Assembly: GCF_900109995.1 (NCBI RefSeq)
Contig: NZ_FOCB01000011.1
Coordinates: forward strand, 69,133-133,132
DNA length: 64,000 nucleotides
DNA from: Pseudomonas sp. ok272
GTDB lineage: Bacteria > Pseudomonadota > Gammaproteobacteria > Pseudomonadales > Pseudomonadaceae
Direction of reading: 5' to 3'
Below, piece by piece: positions 42,089-50,616 of the stretch; within the stretch, counting starts at the first letter, position 1; each line of letters starts with the position of its first letter. The notes below the pieces were generated by a model. That model was not told where the DNA came from. It did no database searches and was given only the letters and a program-made list of their open reading frames with translations. A program made the position numbers and the translations under genes.

Positions 42089-43930
42089 CTAGTCGCCGAT
42101 AGCGAGCCAGCCAACCGTGGTTGCGGTTCTTGGAAGTGGGGCGATTGTTCCACCCCATGCTGACACTGAAATTTGAGTTTTCGATAAAGCTCTGGCGCCC
42201 GACACATTAGGGTTGGCCGTATCTTCCGTAGTGGAGTAGACACGTAAAGCTGCTGTATCGAATGCAATTGGAAGGGTCACCGTTACTGGGCCAGATGCCA
42301 AGGACGAAACTGAACCCCATTGTAAAATCAGTCCGCTCGATAACCTCTGGTATCCCGAAGGAAGCAAACCGCTGCCAAACTGATCTTGCAGGTTACTTAG
42401 AGCGCGCTGCACAAAAGCCGCCGTAGCCACAGAAAGATCATTGGCACCGACGGCCGGAGTTGGCGCGGTCGGGTTGCCGCTCAGTACAGGGCTAATGAAG
42501 TCGGTCTGTTGAAGCAGCACGTTGGCGCCGTCACAGACCATCAAAGACGACTGACCTTGGGTGATGAGTTGCCCAGCTCCGGCCGCTGTTTTCACCGTCA
42601 CCGTGAACTTACCGGTGCTGCTGTTGATGAACAGGTAACGGCCAGCGGCACTAGGGACGGTCACGGTTTTGTTGCCAGTCAACACGCCCGTCAGGTTGAT
42701 CGTCGAAGCACCGGCTTGCGCGGCGGTCAAGCTAACGTTACCGGTGCCGGCGATGCTGACGTTGATCGCGCCATTGATTGCGTTCTGCACGTAGGCAGTG
42801 GTGGCAATCGAGGTGTCACTGTCGCCTGCGGCCGGGGTCGGCGCCTTTGGGTCGCCGGTGAGCGTTGGGCTGGCCAGCGTCGCCTTCAACGCCAGGGCGT
42901 TGGTCACGGTGGTGGCAAAATTGGGGTCGTCACCCAGAGCGGCAGCCAGTTCGCTCAGCGTATCCAACGCTGCCGGTGACGACGCTACCAAGGCAGCAAT
43001 GGCAGCCTGGACGAACGCGGTGTTGGCAATCGAGGTGTCATTGTCACCCACCGCAGCCGTGGGGGCAGTTGGATTGCCGGTGAAGGCCGGCGAGTTGATC
43101 GTCGCAAAGCCCTGAGTGATGTTCTGGAACGTCAGTGCCGTGGTACCGAGGACAATCGCCCCATCGGTGATCAGTTGCCAGCGGGTGTCTGCTTGAGTGG
43201 TGCCTTGCTCGACTGATACCAACAAGGCCGGCGTGACCTTGGCACTGGTGTCGGCATCAGTTGCCCGCGCCCAGGCACCGGCTGCGGCAACGTACAGGCC
43301 GTTGTCCTTGGCAGCGGCCTGGTTTTTCACCAGCACCCGGTCACCCGCGACCAGGACGATGGTGTCGAGGGTCAACAGGCCGCTCAGCACGATATTGGCG
43401 GTGGTGGCCACGCGCACCGATTGCTTGCTGTCGAGCTTGTAGATCTCCTCCAGCACCTTGGCGTCGACGTAGGACCGGGTGGCGAGCACCACGCTAGGAT
43501 CGATCTTGAGTTCGACGTTGGCCGTGCTGCTGACGATCAGGTTCATGCGCACCACTTGGGTACGCCCCGAGCCCTGGCTCAGCAAGGGCTTGAAGCTGGG
43601 TGCGCAATTGGCGATGGCCACCAGGTCGCCGGCCGCGTCGTACAGACCGATCTCACGGATCCACCAGCCGCCGACGTTTTCCGGGATCACCTGCTCGGCA
43701 ATGATGATGCTCGGGTTGTTGGGGTCGGTCTTGAGTTGGTTCAGCGGTGCACGTCGACGCTCGTTGATCAGGGTTTTCTGCAGGCGGTCGGGCATCGGGT
43801 CGGTGCCGTTGGCATCGCCGACGCCCATTTGGGCGAAGGTCCAGGGCACGCCGAGGGCATCGGCATTGGCCTGTTTGGCTTCGCCCACGGCGGTGAGGAT
43901 GGCAAAGAACTGGCTGTTCTGATCGATCAT
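42089..43930 (-). CDS. H: Tail fibre gpH-like with three internal repeats
   Basis: 613 residues. The N-terminal ~150 residues (FFAILTAVGEAKQANADALG, IIAEQVIPENVGGWWIREIG) are the conserved P2-type baseplate attachment domain. Three repeats of ~33 residues follow the pattern SP-x-(F/L)-(T/S)-G-(N/D)-P-x-APT-x-A-x-G-x-(N/S)-D-(T/L)-S-(I/V)-A-T-x-A-(F/Y)-VQ. The C-terminal ~110 residues (GYQRLSSGLILQWGSV ... TTVGWLAIGD) form a receptor-binding tip of the type found on many Pseudomonas and enteric phage fibres. It decides host range. Confidence 0.9.
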   Translation of the reverse strand: MIDQNSQFFAILTAVGEAKQANADALGVPWTFAQMGVGDANGTDPMPDRLQKTLINERRRAPLNQLKTDPNNPSIIIAEQVIPENVGGWWIREIGLYDAAGDLVAIANCAPSFKPLLSQGSGRTQVVRMNLIVSSTANVELKIDPSVVLATRSYVDAKVLEEIYKLDSKQSVRVATTANIVLSGLLTLDTIVLVAGDRVLVKNQAAAKDNGLYVAAAGAWARATDADTSAKVTPALLVSVEQGTTQADTRWQLITDGAIVLGTTALTFQNITQGFATINSPAFTGNPTAPTAAVGDNDTSIANTAFVQAAIAALVASSPAALDTLSELAAALGDDPNFATTVTNALALKATLASPTLTGDPKAPTPAAGDSDTSIATTAYVQNAINGAINVSIAGTGNVSLTAAQAGASTINLTGVLTGNKTVTVPSAAGRYLFINSSTGKFTVTVKTAAGAGQLITQGQSSLMVCDGANVLLQQTDFISPVLSGNPTAPTPAVGANDLSVATAAFVQRALSNLQDQFGSGLLPSGYQRLSSGLILQWGSVSSLASGPVTVTLPIAFDTAALRVYSTTEDTANPNVSGARALSKTQISVSAWGGTIAPLPRTATTVGWLAIGD

Positions 43931-44532
43931 GAGTAGATGTCCATCGTATCAATGTGGTGTTCGCGCCCACCCTGTAACAGGTAGCCGCTGACGTTGATGT
44001 CGCGCTGCACCGGCGGGTAGATGTCGATTTCGTCGCCTTCGTAAACGCAGGCTCCCAGGTAAAAGTGGCCATTGGTTTCCAGGCTGATGGCCAGGCCGGT
44101 CATGTGCCGGCTGACCGGTTTGGCGTCGTCGATCAGCCGCTCCAGTTCCTGGTACATGGCTTCAGTGATGCCTTCGTCCAGCACGCCGACCTTCAGCGCG
44201 AAGGTGCCTGGCACGCCCATGGGCGTGGTCTGCCACCACTCCAACACTTCGATCAGGTAGCCCAGCGGCTCGACCACCCGGCGCAGGGCGCCGATGGTGC
44301 CTTTGCGCAGATGGATGTAGAACGCCGAGCGAATCGCCGAGCGCTTGACCGCCTCGGGCCATTGGCTGTCCCAGCGGTCCACCGACCAAGTCCAGGCCAG
44401 CCATGGCAGCAGCGCCACCGGGCAGGTGTCGGGGTTGTACAGGGTGCGTAGCGGGATCTCGGTGTCTTCGTCGATGGCGGCCTCAATGGCACGCTCAAGC
44501 TCGGTGCTGTTGAGCGGTAGCAAGCTGCGCAT
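43927..44532 (-). CDS. I: Baseplate protein gpI
   Basis: 201 residues; PDTCPVALLPWLAWTWSVDRWD and AIRSAFYIHLRKGTIGALRRVVEPLG are the P2 gpI motifs. Part of the baseplate wedge that holds the fibre. Overlaps the fibre start by four bases. Confidence 0.95.
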   Translation of the reverse strand: MRSLLPLNSTELERAIEAAIDEDTEIPLRTLYNPDTCPVALLPWLAWTWSVDRWDSQWPEAVKRSAIRSAFYIHLRKGTIGALRRVVEPLGYLIEVLEWWQTTPMGVPGTFALKVGVLDEGITEAMYQELERLIDDAKPVSRHMTGLAISLETNGHFYLGACVYEGDEIDIYPPVQRDINVSGYLLQGGREHHIDTMDIYS

Positions 44533-44533
44533 C

Positions 44534-45415
44534 TCAAGCCCCCTGGATCACGGTGAAGCCGGTGCAATAGGCTGATTGGTATTTGCTCGGCACGATATCG
44601 ACCCAGCCCGGCAGGTCGACGCGACGTACCCCGGCGAGGTGCACTTGCGCGTCTATCGCAGAGCGGGCGACCTCGATGCCGAGGCGGCGCCGGGGGTTGA
44701 TCCAGGCGGCCAGCCGGCGATTGGCCTCGGCCAGGATGGCTTCGTTTTCCGAACCCACGCCTTCCATGTGCAGTACGGCGTCGATGCGGTACTCCAGCAC
44801 CTCGGTGCTTTGCACGGTGAGCCGATCGGCGACCGGGCGCACGTCGTCATCGCTGAGGTAGTTCATGACGGTATCCAGCAGGGCTTGGTCGGCCTGGCCA
44901 TTGCCGTGCAGGTCCTGGACGGTGACCACCACTTCGGCCGGCTTGGGGCTTTCGGCGGTGGCGTCACCGACCAACGCCGAGGCACTGCGCGCGTGCAGGA
45001 TGTAGCTGCTACGCGGGCCGGCGGTGGTCAGGCCTTCGTAGGCCCACTGGACGCGCTCGCGCAGGGCGTCGTCGGACTCTTTGACTTCTGCGGTCGGCGG
45101 CACGCTCAGGCCATTGGCCGCCTGGATGATGAGGCGCTTGAGTTTGACGTTGGCCGCCAGTTGATCGAGGTCGGAGTCTTCGGCGTAGGCCAGCAGCAAG
45201 GCCTTGGCCGCGTCGTTGACCCGGGCGCGGTTTTGCAGGCGGCGATAAGCGCCCAGTTCCAGCAGCTTGACCACCGGGTCGCTCTCCAGCGGCGCGGTCC
45301 AGTTGTCGCCCATGTACTGGCGGAACGTGCTCAGTTCCTCTTCGTAGAGCGCTTCAAAGTCCAGCGCCTCCAGCACCTGGGGTGCCGGCAGGGCCGATAG
45401 ATCGACGGTGCTCAT
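44534..45415 (-). CDS. J: Baseplate wedge protein gpJ
   Basis: 293 residues; begins MSTVDLSALPAPQVLEALDFE and carries the long acidic helix and GPRSSYILHARSAS typical of P2 gpJ/Mu gp47. Wedge component between gpW and gpI. Overlaps gpW by four bases. Confidence 0.94.
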   Translation of the reverse strand: MSTVDLSALPAPQVLEALDFEALYEEELSTFRQYMGDNWTAPLESDPVVKLLELGAYRRLQNRARVNDAAKALLLAYAEDSDLDQLAANVKLKRLIIQAANGLSVPPTAEVKESDDALRERVQWAYEGLTTAGPRSSYILHARSASALVGDATAESPKPAEVVVTVQDLHGNGQADQALLDTVMNYLSDDDVRPVADRLTVQSTEVLEYRIDAVLHMEGVGSENEAILAEANRRLAAWINPRRRLGIEVARSAIDAQVHLAGVRRVDLPGWVDIVPSKYQSAYCTGFTVIQGA

Positions 45416-45738
45416 GCGGAGACCTCCAGCAAGCGGGACTCGCCCAGGTAAAGCCCCTTGAGTTCCAGGTCGATGCGCCCGCCGATCACTGCCACCACGC
45501 GCACCTGTTCAAGTTCAAGCCGTGGCTCCCAACGGCCCAAGGCGCGGGCGACTTCGGCCTGCACCGCGCTCTTCCAGCCTTCGCTCACCGGCAGGTCAAC
45601 AAAGCGCCGCAGTTTGCTGCCGTACTCCGGGCGCATGCGCCGGCTGCCCAGGGGCGTGCCGAGGATGTCTTCGATGGACTGCCGCAGGTGGTCGAGGCCC
45701 GACAGCGGCAGGCCGGTGCGGCGGTCCATTCCGATCAT
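45412..45738 (-). CDS. W: Baseplate protein gpW (P2-type, gp25-like)
   Basis: 108 residues; LSGLDHLRQSIEDILGTPLGSRRMRPEYG is the T4 gp25/P2 gpW signature. Baseplate wedge, starts sheath assembly. Confidence 0.95.
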   Translation of the reverse strand: MIGMDRRTGLPLSGLDHLRQSIEDILGTPLGSRRMRPEYGSKLRRFVDLPVSEGWKSAVQAEVARALGRWEPRLELEQVRVVAVIGGRIDLELKGLYLGESRLLEVSA

Positions 45739-45745
45739 GGGGGGA

Positions 45746-45958
45746 TTACTCCGGGATGAGTTCTAGGTCGGGGTGTGAGTTGAGATAGGCGAACTGATCA
45801 TCACCTACGGCCGTTACTTGCCCCTTGAGTACGGGCACGGTGCGGCCATCGGGCAAGACCAGGGTGCGCGAGGTGTAGCGGGTGTCGCGGAATACCCGAG
45901 GTGGGCCGATCAACTTGGGCGGTTCGATGGGATCAGCATCAGGTTTCGACTTGCTCAT
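45746..45958 (-). CDS. Small phage protein between V and W
   Basis: 70 residues from the second ATG (45956-45958), with GGAG seven bases upstream. PRVFRDTRYTSRTLVLPDGRTVPVLKGQVTAVGDDQFAYLNSHPDLE, cut here by its core, looks like a small beta-rich protein. Found in this place in related phages; role unknown. Confidence 0.65.
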   Translation of the reverse strand: MSKSKPDADPIEPPKLIGPPRVFRDTRYTSRTLVLPDGRTVPVLKGQVTAVGDDQFAYLNSHPDLELIPE

Positions 45959-45981
45959 GGGCATGCTCCAGAAACGAGAAC

Positions 45982-45998
45982 GCCCGCACGCAGCGGGC
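45982..45998 (-). terminator. Short terminator-like hairpin after gene V
   Basis: Stem GCCCGC/GCGGGC with a five-base loop; on the minus strand followed by GTTCTCGTTTC. Seventeen bases after the V stop. Confidence 0.55.
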
Positions 45999-46014
45999 TG
46001 TATTCAGAGGTCAA

Positions 46015-46572
46015 TCAGTGTTTGTGGTTCGGGGTGTTGCCACCGGCATCAATGACCTTGCCGGCGCTGTTGATGTCGCCAGTGGTGCTCAGGGTGCCGT
46101 CGACGGTGACAGTGCCCACGAGGACGATCTGGCCAGCCGCCACCCGCACCTGCTCCGGTGTGACTTCAAACAACGAGGCACCGACCTTGATGGTGACCGT
46201 GCCGGCAGGCAGATCGATGGTGTAGGTGTTGGCCTGCCAGTCGTAGACCAGCGAGCCACCGTCATCGAAGCGCCAGACTTCCACATGGTCGCGGTTGTCT
46301 GGTTGGGCACCGGCGTTCCCGTACAGGCCCGGGATGAAGGTGCCCATGCCGGCGACGCCGCTGGGGCTGAGTAACACGCCCTGCTCGCCCAGGCTCGGTG
46401 CCCGCCAGTGCCGCGCCTTGCCCGCCGCCTGGCTGTGCCAACGGACCCAGGCGCTGGTCCATTCGCCAGCCTGCACCCGAACCATGCCGCCCGGCAGGTC
46501 GACGCCGACCACCCGGCACGGCATGAGCATGGCGGCGATCATGCGGTCGTGCTCGGCAACGGGGTAGCTCAT
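46015..46572 (-). CDS. V: Baseplate spike protein gpV
   Basis: 185 residues. OB-fold N-terminus (PCRVVGVDLPGGMVRVQAGEWTSAWVRW), then beta-helix (IVLVGTVTVDGTLSTTGDI). It ends TPNHKH; the H-x-H at the tip is the iron-binding apex known from P2 gpV. It pierces the outer membrane. Shares four bases with the upstream gene. Confidence 0.95.
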   Translation of the reverse strand: MSYPVAEHDRMIAAMLMPCRVVGVDLPGGMVRVQAGEWTSAWVRWHSQAAGKARHWRAPSLGEQGVLLSPSGVAGMGTFIPGLYGNAGAQPDNRDHVEVWRFDDGGSLVYDWQANTYTIDLPAGTVTIKVGASLFEVTPEQVRVAAGQIVLVGTVTVDGTLSTTGDINSAGKVIDAGGNTPNHKH

Positions 46573-47105
46573 TGCAGTTCCTCGGGTTTGATGTAGTCGG
46601 CCTCATGACCCGGCCCGGTGTCATGGTTGAAACCGAACACCAGGGTGCCGGGCGGCTGGTCGGGCCACGGCCATTGCTCGGTACCGAGGTAGACGGTTTG
46701 CGTCCACTCGACCAGCCAGACGGTGTAGCCGTCGAGTTCCGGGCGGGTCCAGTCCTGGGTGGCTTGGACGAACTCGGCGGGGTCGACAGCCAGGCCCCAG
46801 GATTGGGCGCGTAGCAGTACGGCGAGTTGGCTGGCCAGTTGCATCGCCTGTTGGTGATGCGCACTGCGGATAGGGTCGACGATGATTCGCGCTTCAATCG
46901 TGCACTTAAGCGCGGTTTCGCCGGTGCCGATGTCTTGCGCCGGCTCCATTTGTGTCAGCTCGAGGAACACCGAGGGCAATGGGATGCCTTGGTTTTCCTC
47001 GATCTGTGGCCAGAACGCTACCGCCTCAACACCTGGCAGATGCGCCTGCAGGTGCTGTTCGATGGCGTCGTAGAGTTGATCCAGGCTAAAGGTTTCATCA
47101 GACAC
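46569..47105 (-). CDS. Phage tail-completion or neck protein, unassigned
   Basis: 178 residues from a GTG at 47103-47105 with AAGGGGA upstream; the frame runs on further up but only as a shadow of the Z-like gene. DAIEQHLQAHLPGVEAVAFWP then GIPLPSVFLELTQMEP suggests a DUF1834/Mu gp37-like tail-end protein, and position between Z and V fits a head-tail joining role. Not certain. Confidence 0.7.
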   Translation of the reverse strand: MSDETFSLDQLYDAIEQHLQAHLPGVEAVAFWPQIEENQGIPLPSVFLELTQMEPAQDIGTGETALKCTIEARIIVDPIRSAHHQQAMQLASQLAVLLRAQSWGLAVDPAEFVQATQDWTRPELDGYTVWLVEWTQTVYLGTEQWPWPDQPPGTLVFGFNHDTGPGHEADYIKPEELQ

Positions 47106-47754
47106 GGGCGGTCCCCTTGAGGTATTTCTGGAACTCAAAGTTGAGCTCCTGGGTGAGGATCTCCAGCAGTCGCTCGTCGGCACGTTTGACCCAGCTGTCG
47201 AAGTGCGGTCGCACCTGTTCCAGCGAGACCTTGGCCTTGGCCAGCGGGAAGCGGTTGTCGTTTTCCTCGACAAAGCCGGTGCGTCGCCGGCCCTGGTCGG
47301 CGTCGGGATAGTCCTCGGGGTTGAAGTGTTTGCTCGATGTGCGGATCCACACATCAGCGCTGCTGCCGTACACCTGTTTGTAGAACGCGCCCTGGTACCG
47401 CCGCCCGGCCACCGACACGCCCCGACGATTCTGCCGGGGCCGGCCGATGCGGCTGGCCTCGATGGCGTTGAGACCAAGCCACAACTTGCCGCGCATCGCC
47501 CCACCGCTGACCGGGTACGCTCGCAAGCGCTGCCGGACGGCACTGATGGCGATACGTTCCTGCTTGCCGATCTCGCGGGCAATGTGGGTGCGCAGCCAGC
47601 CCAGGGTTTTGTTGATCGCCCGACGCTGGGCCGCGGCGCAGGCCTTGGGCACCAACCGGGCAAAGTCCTGCAACGCCTTGAGGTGCACTGCCGAGGGCTG
47701 CAGCGTGAGCATGCCGCCGTCGCGCTTGGAGTGGATGTAACTGCCGACGCTCAT
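47098..47754 (-). CDS. Minor tail protein Z-like
   Basis: 218 residues. ACAAAQRRAINKTLGWLRTHIAREIGKQERIAISAVRQRL is the lambda gpZ family core; residues 130-160 (YGSSADVWIRTSSKHF) continue it. Lambda Z acts in tail-head joining. Overlaps both neighbours by a few bases. Confidence 0.82.
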   Translation of the reverse strand: MSVGSYIHSKRDGGMLTLQPSAVHLKALQDFARLVPKACAAAQRRAINKTLGWLRTHIAREIGKQERIAISAVRQRLRAYPVSGGAMRGKLWLGLNAIEASRIGRPRQNRRGVSVAGRRYQGAFYKQVYGSSADVWIRTSSKHFNPEDYPDADQGRRRTGFVEENDNRFPLAKAKVSLEQVRPHFDSWVKRADERLLEILTQELNFEFQKYLKGTARV

Positions 47755-48071
47755 GGGCGCTTCCTCAGAATCAGTGCAACCAGGCCGTCACCGCTGGGCT
47801 CCAGTTGCACCAGGTCGTAGTCCCCGCCACCGTCCAGCACCGGCACGTCGACGCTGACCACCAGGCCCTTGCTCAATCCGCCGGCATCGCTGACGCGGAT
47901 CTCGAAGCGTGGCTCCCGTGGTGCGTTGGTGGCCTTGCCGAACTTCACCTGTCTCCAAGGTGCGGAGAACATGCCCAGCACCGGCTCGGCGTAGCCCTCA
48001 ATCCGGGCGCTGTCGCCGAGGGTTTCGAAGACCACGTCGTCGATGTCGTCGATCAGCTCGCGGAAGGCCAT
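47751..48071 (-). CDS. Head-tail joining protein FII (lambda-like)
   Basis: 106 residues from the ATG at 48069-48071. MAFRELIDDIDDVVFETLGD and PVLGMFSAPWRQVKFG resemble the Phage_attach (lambda gpFII) family, which seals the head and joins the tail. Start is two bases from the capsid stop. Confidence 0.75.
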   Translation of the reverse strand: MAFRELIDDIDDVVFETLGDSARIEGYAEPVLGMFSAPWRQVKFGKATNAPREPRFEIRVSDAGGLSKGLVVSVDVPVLDGGGDYDLVQLEPSGDGLVALILRKRP

Positions 48072-48073
48072 GG

Positions 48074-49069
48074 TTAGAGTTCCAGGAGGATCTGCGACAG
48101 TGGCCGCGTGCACAGGTGCAACGGGTTGGACTGGGCCTCACCGGCCATGCCCTTGTTGAACGGCAGCGGCTCGATCTTGCTGTAGTACGGGATGCCCTGG
48201 GTGTTGACGGTCTCCATGTAGTCGGCCGGGGCGAAGGTGGAGATGTACAGGTCCGGGACGCCTTCGGCGATCAGCAGCGCCTTATCGTCGTGGATGAAGG
48301 ACACACCGGCGACCTTGCCGCGATAACGCTCCCAGACGATGCCACCGAACTCGAAGCTTTCACGGGCATCACCGCGCAGGGCGGCGGCCTGCATCGTGTT
48401 GAGGTAGGTGTCCTTGACCGATTTGTGGACGACCAGCTTGTTCCAGAAATTCTTACCGCAGAAAGCCCGCGAGCCGGTGCTGGTGATGCTGCCCAGCGCT
48501 TCCTCTTGCAGGTCCAGGGCATCGCCGGCCCGCACGCGCAGTTCGGTCGCTGGATCATTCAAGCCCATGGACAGCTTCTTGCGAGAGACACCAAAGGTCT
48601 TGTAGATGTCCAGCAGAACGGTCTTGCCGTCAGCGTCCAGCACCTGGCCGTTCAAGGCGCCCATGCGCTGGAATTCGTGGGTGGCATCCAACTGGCGACG
48701 GGCCTTGGCCAGACGTTTGTTGACCACGTCCTGCACCGACTGCAATTCGCTACGGGTGCCGAAGGCACGAATGCCCTGGATCTCGTCGGCCTTGATGGTG
48801 AAACGTTCTGGCAGGTGCACAGTGTTGAACGGGATCATCTGACGCTTGGTCCCGGACACCACCAGACCGGAGGTGCCACGCTCACCGGCTGGCACCAGGG
48901 CCAGGGTGTCGCCGTCCTTCTCGATCTGCACGGTGAGGGTGGTGATGCCCTCTTCACGGAACAGGCCGAGGCTGCTGATGCGGCCCGGCAGATATTCCTG
49001 GTCGTTGATTGCGGCAGTCAGCGAGGAGACGCTAAACGCTTCGTCGTCAAAAATGGCGATATCGGCCAT
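48074..49069 (-). CDS. Major capsid protein E (lambda-type)
   Basis: 331 residues from MADIAIFDDEAF. Lambda gpE family features are FREEGITTLTVQIEKDGDTLALVPAGERG, cut by its core, and FGGIVWERYRGKVAG. Builds the icosahedral shell and is followed in structure by decoration protein D. Confidence 0.93.
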   Translation of the reverse strand: MADIAIFDDEAFSVSSLTAAINDQEYLPGRISSLGLFREEGITTLTVQIEKDGDTLALVPAGERGTSGLVVSGTKRQMIPFNTVHLPERFTIKADEIQGIRAFGTRSELQSVQDVVNKRLAKARRQLDATHEFQRMGALNGQVLDADGKTVLLDIYKTFGVSRKKLSMGLNDPATELRVRAGDALDLQEEALGSITSTGSRAFCGKNFWNKLVVHKSVKDTYLNTMQAAALRGDARESFEFGGIVWERYRGKVAGVSFIHDDKALLIAEGVPDLYISTFAPADYMETVNTQGIPYYSKIEPLPFNKGMAGEAQSNPLHLCTRPLSQILLEL

Positions 49070-49093
49070 GGGGGTACTCTCCAGATACGAAAA

Positions 49094-49112
49094 ATCCCGC
49101 ACGCGGCGGGAT
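49094..49112 (-). terminator. Terminator between decoration and capsid genes
   Basis: Stem ATCCCGC/GCGGGAT with a five-base loop, followed on the minus strand by TTTTCG. It separates D from E within the head block. Confidence 0.75.
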
Positions 49113-49135
49113 GGATAAAAGGGGGGATGACGGGT

Positions 49136-49480
49136 TTAGCGCACGATCAGAAAGCGCGTGGCCAGGGCCTTTTCGGCATCGAGGTCGAGGCCGGTCAGAT
49201 GGGCTTCGCTGATCTCGGCCAGGCGCACCACGGCACGAGCACGGCGGACCACGTCGGACTCGCCCAGCGGGCCAAAGAGGATGGCGGTGGCGGTTTCGCT
49301 GCCGTCCTCGGCAGTCGGGCTGTACGGCGCAAACTCGCCGGTAGCGGTGACCAGGCCGAGTACTTGCCCGGGCTCCAGCGCGGGGCCGGCAGCGACGTTG
49401 ATGGCTTCGCGGGAGATGTTGCCGGCACCCTCGGACAGGAGGAATTCACCGGCGTGCATCGGTTCCATTTTGACGGTCAT
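49136..49480 (-). CDS. Head decoration protein D
   Basis: 114 residues. PMHAGEFLLSEGAGNISREAINVAAG and ATAILFGPLGESDVVRRARAVVRLAEI match the lambda gpD/HK97-type decoration family. Trimers stabilise the expanded capsid. Overlaps the protease gene by four bases. Confidence 0.92.
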   Translation of the reverse strand: MTVKMEPMHAGEFLLSEGAGNISREAINVAAGPALEPGQVLGLVTATGEFAPYSPTAEDGSETATAILFGPLGESDVVRRARAVVRLAEISEAHLTGLDLDAEKALATRFLIVR

Positions 49481-50616
49481 GGTCTTGCTCCTTTCGAAGG
49501 TTGGGACTGCGCAGCTTTGCGCGCGGCGTAGATCCCATTGGGGTCGGGTTGTTTGGCCTGGGTTTGCGCGAGGGGCGCTGGATCGTCGGCTTGGGGCAGG
49601 CTGTTGTCGATTTCAAAGCCGCCGGTGCCGCTGACCAGTTTGTCGAAGAGCTTGGCGCGCACCGCAGCCGTGTCGAGTCCGGCCTTGACGAAGCCCTCGG
49701 TTAACTGCGGCAAGCGCGCCGCAATGCACAGATCGCGGGTGGCCTTGGCCTGGGTCAAGGCAGCCTGGACCGTGGCCTGGTCGGCGAGCCGGGTCGCGGC
49801 GATCAAGGGTTCGATCAGGTTACTGATGCCGGCCTGGGTGCAGGACTGCGTGATCAGCAGCGCCAAGGCCGTTTGGTCGACGACCGGGTCTGGCTCAGGC
49901 TCGGGCAGCATTGCGGGTGGTTCGGGTTCCGCCAGTTGATCGAGCAGGGTCTTGGGCGTGTGCTGGTACTTCTGCATCAGCGAGCCCTGACCCAGGCAGG
50001 CCTTGATCTGTACGCCCTCGCCCACTTCGTCAGCTAAGCCCAGGGCCACGGCTTCGCTGGCGGTCAGCCAGGTTTCGGCATTGACCAGGCGCCGCAGCTC
50101 GACTTCGTCGATGTCCGGCGCCTTGGCCTTGTAGGCTGAGATGATGACTTCCAGGGCCTGGTCGAGGGCAACCGCGACCTTGCGCAGCTCCTCGGCATCG
50201 CCGGAGGCGTAGGTCCAAGGGTTGTGGATCATCATCAAGGCGTTGCTCGCAATGACCACTCGCTTGGCGCCACACACCGCGACGCTGGCCGCACTGGCGG
50301 CCAACGCATCGATGCGCCCGGTGCAGCGCTCGCCCAGCCGGGCCAGGGCGTTGTGGATGGCCAGGCCGTCGAACAACTCACCGCCGATACTGTTGAAGGC
50401 CACGACAATCGGCGACACGCCGTCGTCCAGCGCTGCCAGGTCACGCACGAACTGATTGGCGGTGATGCCCCAGGTGCCAATCTCGCCGTAGACGTAGACC
50501 TCGATGGTGCGCTGTTCAGCTTCACCGCTGGCCTTGAGGCTGTACCAGTGTTTGTCCTGGATCGGCAGTTGGCCGGCCAGGGTATTGAAGATGCGTTGGG
50601 TGGGGAACGGGGTCAT
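49477..50616 (-). CDS. ClpP/S49-type head maturation protease with scaffold tail
   Basis: 379 residues from ATG 50614-50616. ClpP-like fold: GEIGTWG, AFNSIGGELFDGLAIHNAL, the catalytic serine in ALAASAASVAV (about S108) and histidine in MIHNPW (H131). Residues ~240-379 are a helical scaffold-like tail. It degrades or trims the scaffold during capsid maturation, as lambda gpC/Nu3. ATGA overlap with the portal gene. Confidence 0.92.
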   Translation of the reverse strand: MTPFPTQRIFNTLAGQLPIQDKHWYSLKASGEAEQRTIEVYVYGEIGTWGITANQFVRDLAALDDGVSPIVVAFNSIGGELFDGLAIHNALARLGERCTGRIDALAASAASVAVCGAKRVVIASNALMMIHNPWTYASGDAEELRKVAVALDQALEVIISAYKAKAPDIDEVELRRLVNAETWLTASEAVALGLADEVGEGVQIKACLGQGSLMQKYQHTPKTLLDQLAEPEPPAMLPEPEPDPVVDQTALALLITQSCTQAGISNLIEPLIAATRLADQATVQAALTQAKATRDLCIAARLPQLTEGFVKAGLDTAAVRAKLFDKLVSGTGGFEIDNSLPQADDPAPLAQTQAKQPDPNGIYAARKAAQSQPSKGARP

